Source: Euglena gracilis (Eukaryota; Euglenida; Euglenophyceae; Euglenales). Taken from it: a stretch of 64,000 nucleotides of DNA. Each line of letters begins with the position of its first letter. Position 1 is the stretch's first letter. Of this stretch, positions 49,272 through 58,980 are shown piece by piece. Location: positions 37,474,553-37,538,552 of the forward strand of contig CP154956.1 of NCBI GenBank assembly GCA_039621445.1, given 5' to 3'. A program made the translations under genes and the position numbers. The notes beneath the pieces are model-generated. The model searched no databases. It worked only from the letters and a program-made list of their open reading frames with translations, and had not been told where the DNA came from.

Positions 49272-49535
49272 ACGAGTTCTGGGGAACGGTAGTGTTGGGA
49301 ATCGATGAACTCGGCTGAAACTTTTTCCACCGATTCCCAATCGTCCTGGGCGTCTGCTGATGGCTCCGCCGCCTTTGGGCAAGGCTCCAAACCTCAGATC
49401 GGTCGCCCGTCAGATATGTGATGCGCATTCCTGAACTGCATCCGCTGATATTTGAATTTCTCTGTAACTCGCTTTGTAGCGGGAGATAGGGTTCACATTC
49501 GGCAGACGGGCGGCCGCGATCGCCGGCGATGCAGA
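49272..49535 (+). repeat. Dispersed repeat body, copy B
   Basis: Follows double-hairpin motif copy 4 and matches copy A strongly from about 49400 to 49535. The first 130 bp differ. Confidence 0.75.
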
Positions 49536-51600
49536 ATCACATACAGAGAGCAAGAGGTTTGTGTATTGTCTGATTGTGTTTTTCCTCCAGATCAAGCCCC
49601 AACCAACAAAAGGCGTTGTTTTACCTATTAAAAATTTTGATTTTTGAAGAAAGAGGATTATGCTGAACAACTGCTGAGTTGAAGGTATGATCCCTGTCGC
49701 TTGTTCTGCTGAATTGATCATTTACAGTGAAAGTAGGCTGTGTTTCCATTGGCCACTGTTTGCCTGGGAAAACAATTTTGATGAAATGTCTGTGGCTGTT
49801 GCATCAAATGTCTGTGGCATTCAGCTGTGGCATCACATGGTTTTTCAATGCAATGTTCTGTAAAAACCTGTTCACGTTTTCCCCTTTCTGTGGTGTTCCC
49901 TGTGTGCCATCATTTGTTACCAACATCTTGTATGGCACTTGACAACATTCTGTGTGCATTGTAGACACTTGTTAAATGGTGAGCAGTGAAATTCTGTGTT
50001 TGTGCATGTGTTTTTCATCAGGGCATTTAAGAGAGAAGGAGAAAGAAGAAAGAAGAAGCAATTGCAGGGGAATTGTGATGATTTGGTGAAGAACAACGAA
50101 GGCAGGTAAAGTTGTTTATTACTGCTGCATGTTTTTGTTTCATAGCGCCTATTTTTTTTTCTGCTGCATTGTTGTGTTTTGCAAATTTGCCTCTGTGATT
50201 TTCAGATCTCCGTGTGTGAATCCATTTGGGAAAATATTCCAACGATCTTTGAGTTGTGTTTTCACTGCACATAAGTTGTGAAGGAAGTATTTTTCTGTGG
50301 GACTCGGCATTCTTCAGCATTTCAATTTCGGGTGTTTTCGGGTTTTTTCAGGTCTGTGCCAATTTTTCATTTGGGGAGGTGAAAATAGCATTTCATTTCG
50401 TGAATGGTGAACGCAGCAAAAAAAAAAATGCCTGCTTGAACTGCAAGATTGTTTTGTTTTTCTTTTCAGCAGGATCATTGTGTTATTTTTTTTGGAAGTT
50501 CAACACTTTGGAGGCTTGGCAGGTGTTTATGTCAAAAAAACAATGAGGGGAAGAAATTAAAAAGGTCTTTTGAAAAAGAAAACGCGTGAGAAGTGAGCTT
50601 TGCTCGAGTGCAGCACCTGAAAACTTTACACGAAACAACCTTTTGGGGAATGGCAATGGGCATGTTAAAAAAAACCGGTGCTGCGGCGCAGCCAACGTCT
50701 ACTTCCGACAGAGCGAATCTCGAAAACGGGCCAAAAACCACCCTGCAAGACGGACGGAAGGGTTGGCCCCAAACGGCCCACAAATTTTTATTGCGGGAAA
50801 GGGAATGCGGCGACCCGCCACTGCAAATTTTGCTTCGGCGGCGGGGAAAGTGCTTGCGAGGAATTTCGGGCCGCAATCAGTGCCAGAAGGGAGCACAGAG
50901 GCTGCAAACAACACCTGCGGCGATTTCCCTCCGGCTCACCAAAATACGGCGCTTCCCCCTGAAGGTCTTCCTGACAGCGCGTGGGCCCCGTCCCAGCCCC
51001 GCCCTTGTGCCTCCGGCACGAGGGCGGGGCGGCACGGGGCCTGGCCCTTCCCTCGCTTGCAGGTCCGCTCCATTTGAGTCCCTTAAGCATTGATTGGTGG
51101 GTCAGATTGTCCGTTTTTTCCCCATGAAATGCGATAGGTCCGTCCTCCGAAGAAAAGCCCCCCATGAGGACCTCGAAGCGCCAGAGGGTTTTCAGGACTG
51201 GCTGTCCTACCTCATGTCCGCTTAAAAAAAAATGTCGTGTTTTCAGAATTGATTTGGTCATCTCTTCCTTGACCGTCCATTTGTCAATCATCAAAAAAAG
51301 AAACAGAAATTTTTCGACAAAGCTTGATCAACACTTTTGGAATTTGACCACCACGTTCAAACGCACACTGCCAATACACTGCCAATACAGCATGCCAATT
51401 TGGATTGCACTTTCCTACCCTTGTCTTCCGTTCCTACTCTAGTTTCTGGACACCTTGGCCTGTGGAGGATAGAAGGGTGAAAATTGCATCCTGAACAACC
51501 GTATGTCTGACAGTGAAGTGGTTTCGTGGGCAACAGATGAGGTGGTCACCTTCCCTGGCCAGTGGGGCTCAGCAGCCTTGGCATTTCTGCGTGTCTGCCA
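49536..51600 (+). other. No gene recognised
   Basis: Contains the 51421-51446 fragment shared with the dispersed repeat. A 163-codon frame (50586-51077) overlaps another frame and runs into the hairpin at 50996; I regard it as chance. Confidence 0.4.
50996..51030. repeat. 16-bp hairpin with TCC loop
   Basis: GCCCCGCCCTTGTGCC / TCC / GGCACGAGGGCGGGGC, one T-G pair. An outer GGCCCCGT (50984-50991) can pair with ACGGGGCC (51034-51041). Confidence 0.88.
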
Positions 51601-51760
51601 CCCAATTAGGAAGTACTAGGCGTCGTCGCCTGCGCAAGCATTGGCTGATCCTAATTGGCAGATATTTCATGAAAGAGTGAAATCTTGCAAAAGAACCGTG
51701 CAAATTTCGCGTTACTGAAATTTCAGGACTTTTGAAAACTATTGCCATTGCTATTCCGAA
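51600..51760 (+). repeat. Dispersed repeat with inverted CCAATTAGG end, copy 1
   Basis: CCAATTAGGA ... TCCTAATTGG form an inverted repeat around GCCTGCGCAAGCATTGGC. The following AGTGAAATC...AAATTTCAGG is shared with 61130-61285. Possible MITE or SINE fragment. Confidence 0.65.
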
Positions 51761-51769
51761 TACAACACG

Positions 51770-52102
51770 TGTCGTGCTCGCCATTGACGTCCGCCACGGA
51801 CTGGCACCCTGCACATGTGGTTTGGTTGTCGACTAGGAGCAGTCCAAGCCACCACTTCAGGCCCAGGCGGTAGTTCGGCGGGATGGATCACTGAGTGCAG
51901 TGCCTCGTTTGGGGGCTGCTGCCGTCCAGCCGTGGCCGATGCCGTTGATTTGTTCTAGAAGACGCGCTTGGTCCGTTGGAGATAGTCGGTAAATCAGGGC
52001 GTCCACGCTGGCTTTGGATAGTTGGGTCTGCCACCGTTTTTGCGAGGTATCATTTCCTGACGCAAAGGTGAAGCAGGGCGGGATTGAGGTTGAAGGTTTC
52101 AA
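51770..52102 (-). pseudogene. R2-like element relic, C-terminal part
   Basis: Minus strand reads SVDALIYRLSPTDQARLLEQ and GHGWTAAAPKRGTALSDP, then after a frame change LKWWLGLLLV and a Cys/His knuckle CAGCQSVADVNGEHDTCC. This is the layout (helical region after RT, then zinc knuckle before the endonuclease) of R2-like proteins with restriction-like endonucleases. Stops and frameshifts are present. Confidence 0.55.
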
Positions 52103-52529
52103 AAAAAGTTCATCCTCAATGTCAACAACCTCAACCTCAACCTCAACCTCAACCTCAATGTCACTTTAATGTCCAAAATTCAAATAATTGAACTCACAAA
52201 AAGCATCAATGGGACAATCTGATCTTGAAAAAACTTTCCTCAAAGGCAAGTTTGTCAGCTTTTCTGTCAATTTACAACATACTTGGGTGGAAACAAGAAA
52301 AACATTGTTGGTTGGTGATTTAAAACTTGAGATAAGTGACCAACTGCCCAATTCTTTAAAAAATCCATGTAATTTGCCTCTCTCTGTAACACTTTTTTCA
52401 AAGCTTTTTGTTGTTGAATTATTTTCCTTCGTATTTTGGCATTGAGGAGACATTGAGGAAAGACGGAGGTTGGAAAACCTCAACCTCAAACCTCAACCTC
52501 AACCACAACCTCAACCTCAATACCTCAAT
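52103..52529 (+). other. AT-rich insert bounded by AACCTC arrays
   Basis: Interrupts the R2-like relic. (AACCTC)n arrays stand at 52124-52157 and 52479-52527 in the same orientation. Between them the sequence is AT-rich and open for 85 codons on plus and 107 on minus. Neither product is recognised. Confidence 0.5.
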
Positions 52530-53130
52530 TCAGCCTTGGGTGAAGGCTGCTGACGTCGTCAGCCGGTGCCTTTCAGGGTGAAGAGGGCTGAGGGTGGAGC
52601 CAAAGGTTACCATCAGCTTGCTGGCAAAGACATTCGTTTGGGGCGGCCGCATAGCCTGGCTAGGCAACCCTGTTGTGTCCGTGTGTATATAAGTGGCATA
52701 AGGCAGCGGTACGGGCAGCGAAGCCTGCAGGCGGTGATATGTGCTTAGGGCTTGCCCAACGATGTCTTCGAAGGCACCGAGAATTTTCTCCCTGCACTGA
52801 GTCACCTCGCTCTGGTAGGAGTCGAAGGCGCGCAGGAGGTGGTTGATTCTGCAACCGTCTCAGCTGATAGTGTAGAGGCCCACCGCGAAGCCGATGGGTC
52901 TCAAAGGGCAGCCCTGGTGTGTACCTCTCGTGGAGTGTAAGACGCGTCCCTCGCTGAACATGGGTGCCGGCTGGCCATACGCAAACCGCAAGTAGTTGAA
53001 CAGTGTGGGTGTGCGCGCCTGCGCCTCGTGCAGAAGGAGATTCCTGTTGTGTGTGTGTGTATGTGTGTTGTGTTGAAGGCGTTCTTCAGGTCAACTTGAA
53101 GAACGGCCCAATTCCCCCGCGGGTCCAATT
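52530..53130 (-). pseudogene. R2-like element relic, RT part
   Basis: Minus strand WAVLQVDLKNAFN (RT motif A, at about 53100-53065) is interrupted by a CACA repeat. Further on, one frame gives QGCPLRPIGFAVGLYTI, a decayed motif B (usually QGDPLGPLLFALAL). The remainder is broken. It continues past the insert into 51770-52102. Confidence 0.6.
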
Positions 53131-53293
53131 TCCGGACCAGGCTTTGGTTGCCATGGCGACAGATTCAGACGTATTAGGGACCCTGACCCCTACCTGAAGA
53201 GGGCTCAGCCGGCCGCCTTGGTCCCTCCCTGGCGGAGCCGGTGTGCAGGAGGGCTTTCCCAACCCGTCTCGGCACGGCTCGGCACGGGAACAA

Positions 53294-53533
53294 CGGTGGT
53301 GGGGCGAACCGAATCCACCGACCAGTGGCACAGCCTACTGGATTTCAAGAGTTCAGGGGAGTAAGGCTATGTACAGAGGCAACTGGGAAGGGAGGGAAGG
53401 TAAAGGAATTTGACGGTGGTGGGGCGAACCGAATCCACCGACCAGTGGCACAGCCTACTGGATTTGAAGAGTTCAGGGGAGTAAGGCTATGTACAGAGGC
53501 AACAGTCTGTGCACGCTGGTGAAGGGAGGGAAG
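53294..53533 (+). repeat. 120-bp tandem duplication
   Basis: Two copies, each starting CGGTGGTGGGGCGAACC, with a single change (TTTCAAG/TTTGAAG) over the shared core. It lies at or just beyond the 3' end of the minus-strand R2-like element. Confidence 0.9.
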
Positions 53534-53903
53534 GTAAAAGGGGCGAGATTAGAGAATAGTATAAGGCGCGAGGTGCGGGGGCAGGTAAGAGTGGTGAGCT
53601 TAGCAAAAAGATCTCGTCATGCTGCGGGTGCACAGGCGATTTGTAATCCTGTTCTCGACCTCCGCACTTCTGATTGGTCATTGAGATCTGGATTGGGTGG
53701 ACGGGCCCTTCGTTTCCTACTGCACCAGGATCGGGTCAGGAGGTGCGCTTGAAGAGGTTGTATGGTGGACCTGGCTGGCACTTGGCTTGAGGTCCCTCAC
53801 GGGGGTTCAGCCCCCCTTCGATTGTGTGCGACTTCTGCACCTCCATGGTGGACGTCCGGAGAGAGTTCTCGGCTTTTGGTATTCCATTTCGGGTGTTTGG
53901 AGC

Positions 53904-56606
53904 TCAGCCTCGTGGCCATGAAGTACAGTAGGGTTTATGAGATTCAGGGAGGCAATGGTCAGCGAGCTCTTCGGGGCATTGTCCCCAAACCAATTGTCGT
54001 CCAACCTCCCGGGCCAGAGTCATGCTTATTCCTTGCCAGCAGGTCCCCTCGACGCCCCTCCTCTCCCAGGTGTCGTGTTGGCCTGCTAGCAGCTTGATGC
54101 AGTTACCAACAAAGGTGAGCGCACCATCCCCCATGCCACCATAACAGTCCAAGACAAAGGGTATGAATGTCCAGCCTCTGCGTTGGCAACCATCTCCATA
54201 CTTCTTTATCTTGTCCTGCTCTTGTTCCGCATGCCACTTGCCAATATCCTCCAAGCCAGCGCGATTTCGCGAAGGCACAAGTGGGTGACGAATGGTGACG
54301 TCGATGGCTGCCGGGCCGTTTGCATCGTACCTCATGACGAATACGTCGCCTGGTTGTGAGCCATCTGGGGCACTTTCTTCCCTTCTGGCTGGGAAGCCTG
54401 CACGCTGCGCGAGCCCGAGGATGTGTGATTGAACCGCATTGTGCCGCCGGACAATGTTGTTTTTGTGGCAGCAGACAAGGTGGTGGCCTCTGACATCTGT
54501 GGGGTTGTGGCATCTTGGGCAGGCAGGTGGGCTGTCTGTAGCGATGACCACCGGGGCACCCAGAGACCACTGGACGATGGCCTGAAATTCTCTGGTAGGA
54601 ATCAGTGTTTTGGTTGAGGCACACGGTGTCACTGAGGCCCATGCCATGGCGTGTGGCTTCATCTGGCAGGAGAACTTCAATTTTTCCGTCCCTTCCAAGG
54701 CGGCATGCAGCCTCTGCTGTCGTGCTTCAGCACAAGCATTTCCCCAGAAACGCTGTGTCAGCATCTCGGGCGTCAACAAATCATGTCGACGCGGGTCATC
54801 ACAGGAGGATTGAGCGGATGTTGGCCAGGAGCAGCTTCCTTTGATGGCTCCTACTGTCTCGGCGAAGTCGATGGGGAGTAGCGGAACAGAGCAGAAGGCT
54901 GGGAGGTCAAGGATCCGATCCCCTCGAATAACGAAATCCAGAGTTGCTGCCCATCTGGCGTTCACTCTCTCGACAACTGGGTCGCGGATACCCAAACCCC
55001 CCAGTCGAACCGGGAGAGTGGCTTGAACCCATTGTGGCTCCTCCAGTGGTCGTCCGCTGATGATGCTCATTGTATTCCGCACGGTTTTGCTGAGCAAGGC
55101 ACATTGGTCTTGAGCATAGGAGGCCGGGGTTGCCCGCAGGAGGTCATTCACCTTGCATGCGTCCAGGCACATCCGAAGGATCGTGAATTGAACGTGTGCG
55201 GAAGGCACTCTCTGTAGGAGGGAACATGCTTTCATCGCAGCCTCGCACCGTCCAAACCAGGTGTGTTCAGCAAAGGTGCCGTCTGCTGGGTGGCACACCG
55301 GGACACCCAGGGATTTGATCCCTGAGCCAGGGATAAAAGGTGTCACCGGGATTTGTTGGAGGATGCTTGCTCCCATTGGAAGGGAGGACCATGCGGTACC
55401 GAAGGCCGGCCCCCACAGCGTGCACTTGTCCAGGTTGAGTGCCACACCGATCGGAGGGCCCTTTTCCAGGATCATTCGGACCGCAGCCTCGAGCTGGCAC
55501 ATGTTGCCCACGATGTGGGCGTCGTCCAGGTACCAGGCTTGCCAGCCACATACGGAATGAAGTTCTTCCACCAGTCCTTGAATGGCAAGGGCGAAAGCGG
55601 CGGGGCCACAAGGATCCCCTTGCTGGACCCCTGATTTACTTCGGGGGCAAGTATCCCCCAAGAAGAGACTGGAGTGTTCTGCATAACATGTTTCCATCCA
55701 CGTGACCATTTCGGGGCATCTTTCTCTTGCCGCTTCCAATAAGGCATCACGGCGGACCCGGTTGAACGCGTTGCTGAAGTCTAGCTGTAGCACGCCCCAA
55801 TCAGCGGCCTGTGTGCTACTTAGGGTGGTTACGAGGTGTTGCAGCCCCATTCCAATCAACCCACAAGCATCGCGGCAACCCACCCCAAATTGTCTGGGCA
55901 TTCCTTCTGCAGTGAACTTGCGAACCGCGGGTTGTCTCATCAGCACCTTTCCGACCAATCTGCGTAGACACTCTCCCGACGCGATCGGCCTTGTTCCTTC
56001 GTGTTCCGGGTCCAAGGGTGGAGGCAGCAAGTTACCGGCTTCGTTGACTTGTGCAGGGTGCTTTACCTTTCGCAGGGCTGTCAAGCGTGCGGAGGCCAAG
56101 ATTTCGGCCGCCCCGACGGGCCACCCGTCGTTGATGCTTTTGAAGGCAAAGGTTGCCAATCCCTCAAGCAAGGATTCGGCCTGCCCTCCCGCCTCTCGGC
56201 TCAGCATGTCCTTGAGGTGGTCGGGTTTTAATCCCGACGGTCCCGCCGCAGATTCCTTCCCGAAGGAAAATACTGCCTTCCGGACCAAGGAGAGACGGTC
56301 ACGTCTCTCCTCCTCATCTGCCGGTGGAGGCGTTGCGACCCTCTTGTCCATGGGGCCCCGCCCTGGTGGCTCCTCCAATGGGTGCATGTCTTGGAGTCTT
56401 TTCCGAACGGTAGGGTGCATTGTCGTCTTGCACACCGTCGGACAGCAACAATTGGCACGCCTTCCCCACTGCCCCTTTACCGACAAGGCGTTCCAGCCGG
56501 CAAACAAAGCCTTCCTCTTGGACCTCCTCCTCTCGCCGGACCTGTCCCCGGGTTCGAACCAAGGTGGCCGGTAGCGCGCGGCGTTGAGAATCTTCCCAGC
56601 TGTCAT
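53904..56606 (-). CDS. R2-like element ORF: RT and restriction-like endonuclease
   Basis: Continues the N-terminal half from about 56414 (TVRKRLQDMHPLEEPP). RT: FSFGKESAAGPSGLKPDHL, RPIASGECLRRLVGKVL, VLQLDFSNAFNRVRRD (motif A), SGVQQGDPCGPAAFALA (motif B), WYLDDAHIVG (motif C, YLDD). After a helical region comes the knuckle CPRCHNPTDVRGHHLVCC, then RHNAVQSHI, the PD-(D/E)xK-like QPGDVFV...AAIDVTIRH, and a C-terminal tail. This endonuclease type and position define the R2-like early non-LTR group. It nicks target DNA and primes reverse transcription there. Confidence 0.9.
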   Translation of the reverse strand: MTAGKILNAARYRPPWFEPGDRSGERRRSKRKALFAGWNALSVKGQWGRRANCCCPTVCKTTMHPTVRKRLQDMHPLEEPPGRGPMDKRVATPPPADEEERRDRLSLVRKAVFSFGKESAAGPSGLKPDHLKDMLSREAGGQAESLLEGLATFAFKSINDGWPVGAAEILASARLTALRKVKHPAQVNEAGNLLPPPLDPEHEGTRPIASGECLRRLVGKVLMRQPAVRKFTAEGMPRQFGVGCRDACGLIGMGLQHLVTTLSSTQAADWGVLQLDFSNAFNRVRRDALLEAARERCPEMVTWMETCYAEHSSLFLGDTCPRSKSGVQQGDPCGPAAFALAIQGLVEELHSVCGWQAWYLDDAHIVGNMCQLEAAVRMILEKGPPIGVALNLDKCTLWGPAFGTAWSSLPMGASILQQIPVTPFIPGSGIKSLGVPVCHPADGTFAEHTWFGRCEAAMKACSLLQRVPSAHVQFTILRMCLDACKVNDLLRATPASYAQDQCALLSKTVRNTMSIISGRPLEEPQWVQATLPVRLGGLGIRDPVVERVNARWAATLDFVIRGDRILDLPAFCSVPLLPIDFAETVGAIKGSCSWPTSAQSSCDDPRRHDLLTPEMLTQRFWGNACAEARQQRLHAALEGTEKLKFSCQMKPHAMAWASVTPCASTKTLIPTREFQAIVQWSLGAPVVIATDSPPACPRCHNPTDVRGHHLVCCHKNNIVRRHNAVQSHILGLAQRAGFPARREESAPDGSQPGDVFVMRYDANGPAAIDVTIRHPLVPSRNRAGLEDIGKWHAEQEQDKIKKYGDGCQRRGWTFIPFVLDCYGGMGDGALTFVGNCIKLLAGQHDTWERRGVEGTCWQGISMTLAREVGRQLVWGQCPEELADHCLPESHKPYCTSWPRG

Positions 56607-58281
56607 TCACGGGGCGTTTGAGATACGACTCCGCTCTCGCTCTGATGACTCTTCCGAGCCTCGCCCAGTGACCCCGTCCTCCTTTCCCCAAGGGCGCTAG
56701 GACAGACTTTGGGAAGGCCCAGAGCGCGTGGAGGGTCTCCCATGTTGGTCTTTCGTTGAAACATCTCAGGACAGTTGAGTATGAATCACAGACAGCCGGC
56801 AAGGCCCCTTTCGGGATGATTGATACCGTCCCCCGGTGGTCCAGGGATATGTCTGTCCACGAGGGTGACAGTGGTGGGCACGGATCCGTCAAAGGAGAGC
56901 CCGTTCTCATTCCCGGCAGGAACACGGCATTCATTTCCACGTCGGCATCATCTAGGGCGCTTGGGCCCCTGGTGTTTGAGACCGCCCCAAGTGACGCTTC
57001 CGGGGGTGGTCGACTGATGAGGTCTTGTAACAGCTGTTGAAGGTTGTTGGCATCCTGGGTAGAGGCCGCTTCCATGGGGCCGGCAGCCAGGGGTGGCACG
57101 AGGGTTGTGGCCAGCAGGAATCCAACCGCCCGCTCCGGATCTGTGGTCATGTCAAAGTCCATAGCCCGGCGGGGGGACGGTGCCGTTCCCCCCTGCAGTT
57201 GCGGGCCCACGTTGTGTTCCCCTTCACCGCGAGAAAGCAAGTCGCCCCTGCTTGAGGGAATGTCAAGCCGCCGGGTGGGAGGCCCCGGGTTGCTCTCCAC
57301 ATCGCCACAGGACAATAGGCTCCCCCGCCCTGTCTTTTGGTGCCCGGTTGCGGTTTGGCGATCGAGGGCCAAGACAGTGTCGCGCTTGCCATCAGGTCCT
57401 TGTCCTTGATCCTTGTCCTTGTCCTTGCTCCGCTCTCCACCAGGACGGTCTAGACGAATGCCGGCTCTGGCGGCTCCACTGCGGCGTTTTGAGCAGATAT
57501 TCGGACTCGGCGACCTCAAAAACCCCCCTGAGGGGCCTCTCAGCAGGCTCTGCCGGGTCATTGTCGCGGAGAAATGGTAATGGCCGCGACCGGGCGGCAG
57601 TGGTTCCCCTATCCCACGGGACGGGAAAACTCGGCGTGGCCGTTTCGGGCCTCCCGCCGCGTTTCGGCGGGATGAGGGCCGCTTTTTCGGGTCCGCCGCC
57701 CTCGAAAACCCCCCTAGTGGACGTCTGAGCGGGCACCGCCGGGTCGTCATTGTGAAGCAACTGTGATGGCCGATGCCGGGGGGCAGTGGTTCCAGTGTGC
57801 CACGGGACCAGAAAATTCGGTCTGGCCGTTTCCGGCCTCCCGCCGCATTTCGGCGGGCCGGGGACCGCTTTTTCGGGTCCGCCGCCCTCAAAAACCCCCG
57901 TAGTGGACGTCGGAGCGGGCACCGCCGGTCGTCATTGTGAAGCAACTGTGTTGGCCGATGCCAGGGGGCAGTGGTTCCAGTGTGCCACGGGACCAGAAAA
58001 TTCGGTCTGGCCGTTTCCGGCCTCCCGCCGCATTTCGGCGGGCCGGGGACCGCTTTTTCGGGTCCGCCGCCCTCGAAAACCCCCCTAGTGGACGTCTGAG
58101 CGGGCACCGCCGGGTCGTCATTGTGAAGCAACGATGACGGCCGATGCCGGGGGGCAGTGGTTCCAGTGTGCCACGGGTCCTGAAAATTTGGCCTGGCTGT
58201 TTCCGGCCTCCCGCCGCGTTTCGGCAGGCCGGGGACCGCTTTTTCGGGTCCGCCGCCCTCGAAAACCCCCATGTGGAGCAT
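56314..58281 (-). CDS. R2-like element ORF, N-terminal half with tandem 2A-like motifs
   Basis: Open from 58281. The first about 265 codons are translation of the 5' tandem monomers and may be untranslated leader, since one monomer is 185 rather than 186 bp and the frame slips between units. Then come a Lys/Asp-rich stretch, GRGSLLSCGDVESNPGP (residues 318-334, a full 2A consensus) and a degenerate second copy SRGDLLSRGEGEHNVGP (344-360). After that there is a region without recognised fold up to SDGVQDDNAP, where an extra base near 56414 shifts the frame; homology continues in the next ORF. No Myb or zinc finger typical of R2 N-termini is obvious. Confidence 0.8.
   Translation of the reverse strand: MLHMGVFEGGGPEKAVPGLPKRGGRPETARPNFQDPWHTGTTAPRHRPSSLLHNDDPAVPAQTSTRGVFEGGGPEKAVPGPPKCGGRPETARPNFLVPWHTGTTAPWHRPTQLLHNDDRRCPLRRPLRGFLRAADPKKRSPARRNAAGGRKRPDRIFWSRGTLEPLPPGIGHHSCFTMTTRRCPLRRPLGGFSRAADPKKRPSSRRNAAGGPKRPRRVFPSRGIGEPLPPGRGHYHFSATMTRQSLLRGPSGGFLRSPSPNICSKRRSGAARAGIRLDRPGGERSKDKDKDQGQGPDGKRDTVLALDRQTATGHQKTGRGSLLSCGDVESNPGPPTRRLDIPSSRGDLLSRGEGEHNVGPQLQGGTAPSPRRAMDFDMTTDPERAVGFLLATTLVPPLAAGPMEAASTQDANNLQQLLQDLISRPPPEASLGAVSNTRGPSALDDADVEMNAVFLPGMRTGSPLTDPCPPLSPSWTDISLDHRGTVSIIPKGALPAVCDSYSTVLRCFNERPTWETLHALWAFPKSVLAPLGKGGRGHWARLGRVIRARAESYLKRPVNDSWEDSQRRALPATLVRTRGQVRREEEVQEEGFVCRLERLVGKGAVGKACQLLLSDGVQDDNAPYRSEKTPRHAPIGGATRAGPHGQEGRNASTGR
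57280..57333 (-). other. 2A-like ribosome-skipping motif
   Basis: Encodes GRGSLLSCGDVESNPGP. All residues of the D-V-E-x-N-P-G-P core and the upstream Gly-Arg-Gly-Ser-Leu-Leu are present, so translation is expected to release the upstream product after Gly and resume at Pro. Confidence 0.88.
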
Positions 58282-58300
58282 CTCAGTAGGCTACGCCGGG
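57480..58300 (-). repeat. Tandem 5' monomers of about 186 bp
   Basis: The landmark CCTCCCGCCGC (plus strand) falls at 57650, 57836, 58021 and 58207, spacings 186, 185 and 186. A more diverged partial unit lies toward 57480. Unit sequence includes GACCGCTTTTTCGGGTCCGCCGCCCTC. The position at the 5' end of the element suggests promoter monomers. Confidence 0.9.
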
Positions 58301-58310
58301 TCCTCATGGT

Positions 58311-58980
58311 GAAGAAGTTGTCATGGCTGCCGCCAGGGGGGAGTCCTTGCTGTCCCCCACGGAACTAGGATGTTCGGCCCTGCCTTTTTCGGACACCAAG
58401 CGCCAAAGGCAACATCAATTTTTGCAGTCTTTTCGCAAATGGGTGTGGTGGACTTCTGTTCACAATGGGCCCATCTCCCAACACCCTTCCGACCAGGGGG
58501 GAATGACATGGCACTGATCCGGGCATCGTTGTGGGAGGCTTTGGGGCAAAAAGTCCACATGTTATGTTTTGTTTGCTTCTCAGGCCTTCGGTGATGATGA
58601 TGATGTCGGTGGCTGCTCCGGGGCTGACCTCCCGGGCTGTTGCTCCAGGGCTGGTCTCCTGGGCTCGTTGGGGGTTGGGGGGCTCACCCGTGTGCGTGGC
58701 ATGCTTGGGGTTGCAAGGCTTGTTCTCTTGCCCCCAGTGCCATCGAACGCTGCGGGGCTGTGTCTCCCGCTGCTCTGGAGCTGTGGGGCTTGGCATCCCA
58801 CAGAAATCACGCTGGTTTGTCAAGCAGAGAACTGGTAATGATCAACAGCAAAGGAGTGGAACTGGTCGATGACTTGAGTAAGCAATGTCTTGAAACTTCA
58901 GATTCCCCAGGTAAATAATAGTAATGCTTGACCCCGACCCCGGGGCTTTCAAGACATGTTATGCGGAAGACGAAAAAAAA
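58311..58980 (+). other. No gene seen
   Basis: GC-rich, with overlapping short frames on both strands and no recognisable domain. A short (GAT)n run lies near 58594-58606. Confidence 0.5.

Larger units (their letters stand above)
53534..58310 (-). mobile_element. Nearly intact R2-like non-LTR retrotransposon
   Basis: Read on the minus strand: tandem 5' monomers (58300 to about 57480), an N-terminal protein with a canonical 2A motif, RT with YLDD, a CCHC knuckle and a restriction-like endonuclease, stop at 53904, and a 3' region with GGGGCGAG...CGCGAGGT (53540-53578) that recurs at the 3' end of the second copy (58997-59035). One frameshift near 56414 separates the two halves. Exact ends and poly(A)/target duplication were not found. 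Confidence 0.85.

Noticed and set aside
55702-56574. 290-codon plus-strand ORF opposite the R2-like RT
   Set aside because: Antisense shadow of the RT gene; no independent motif.
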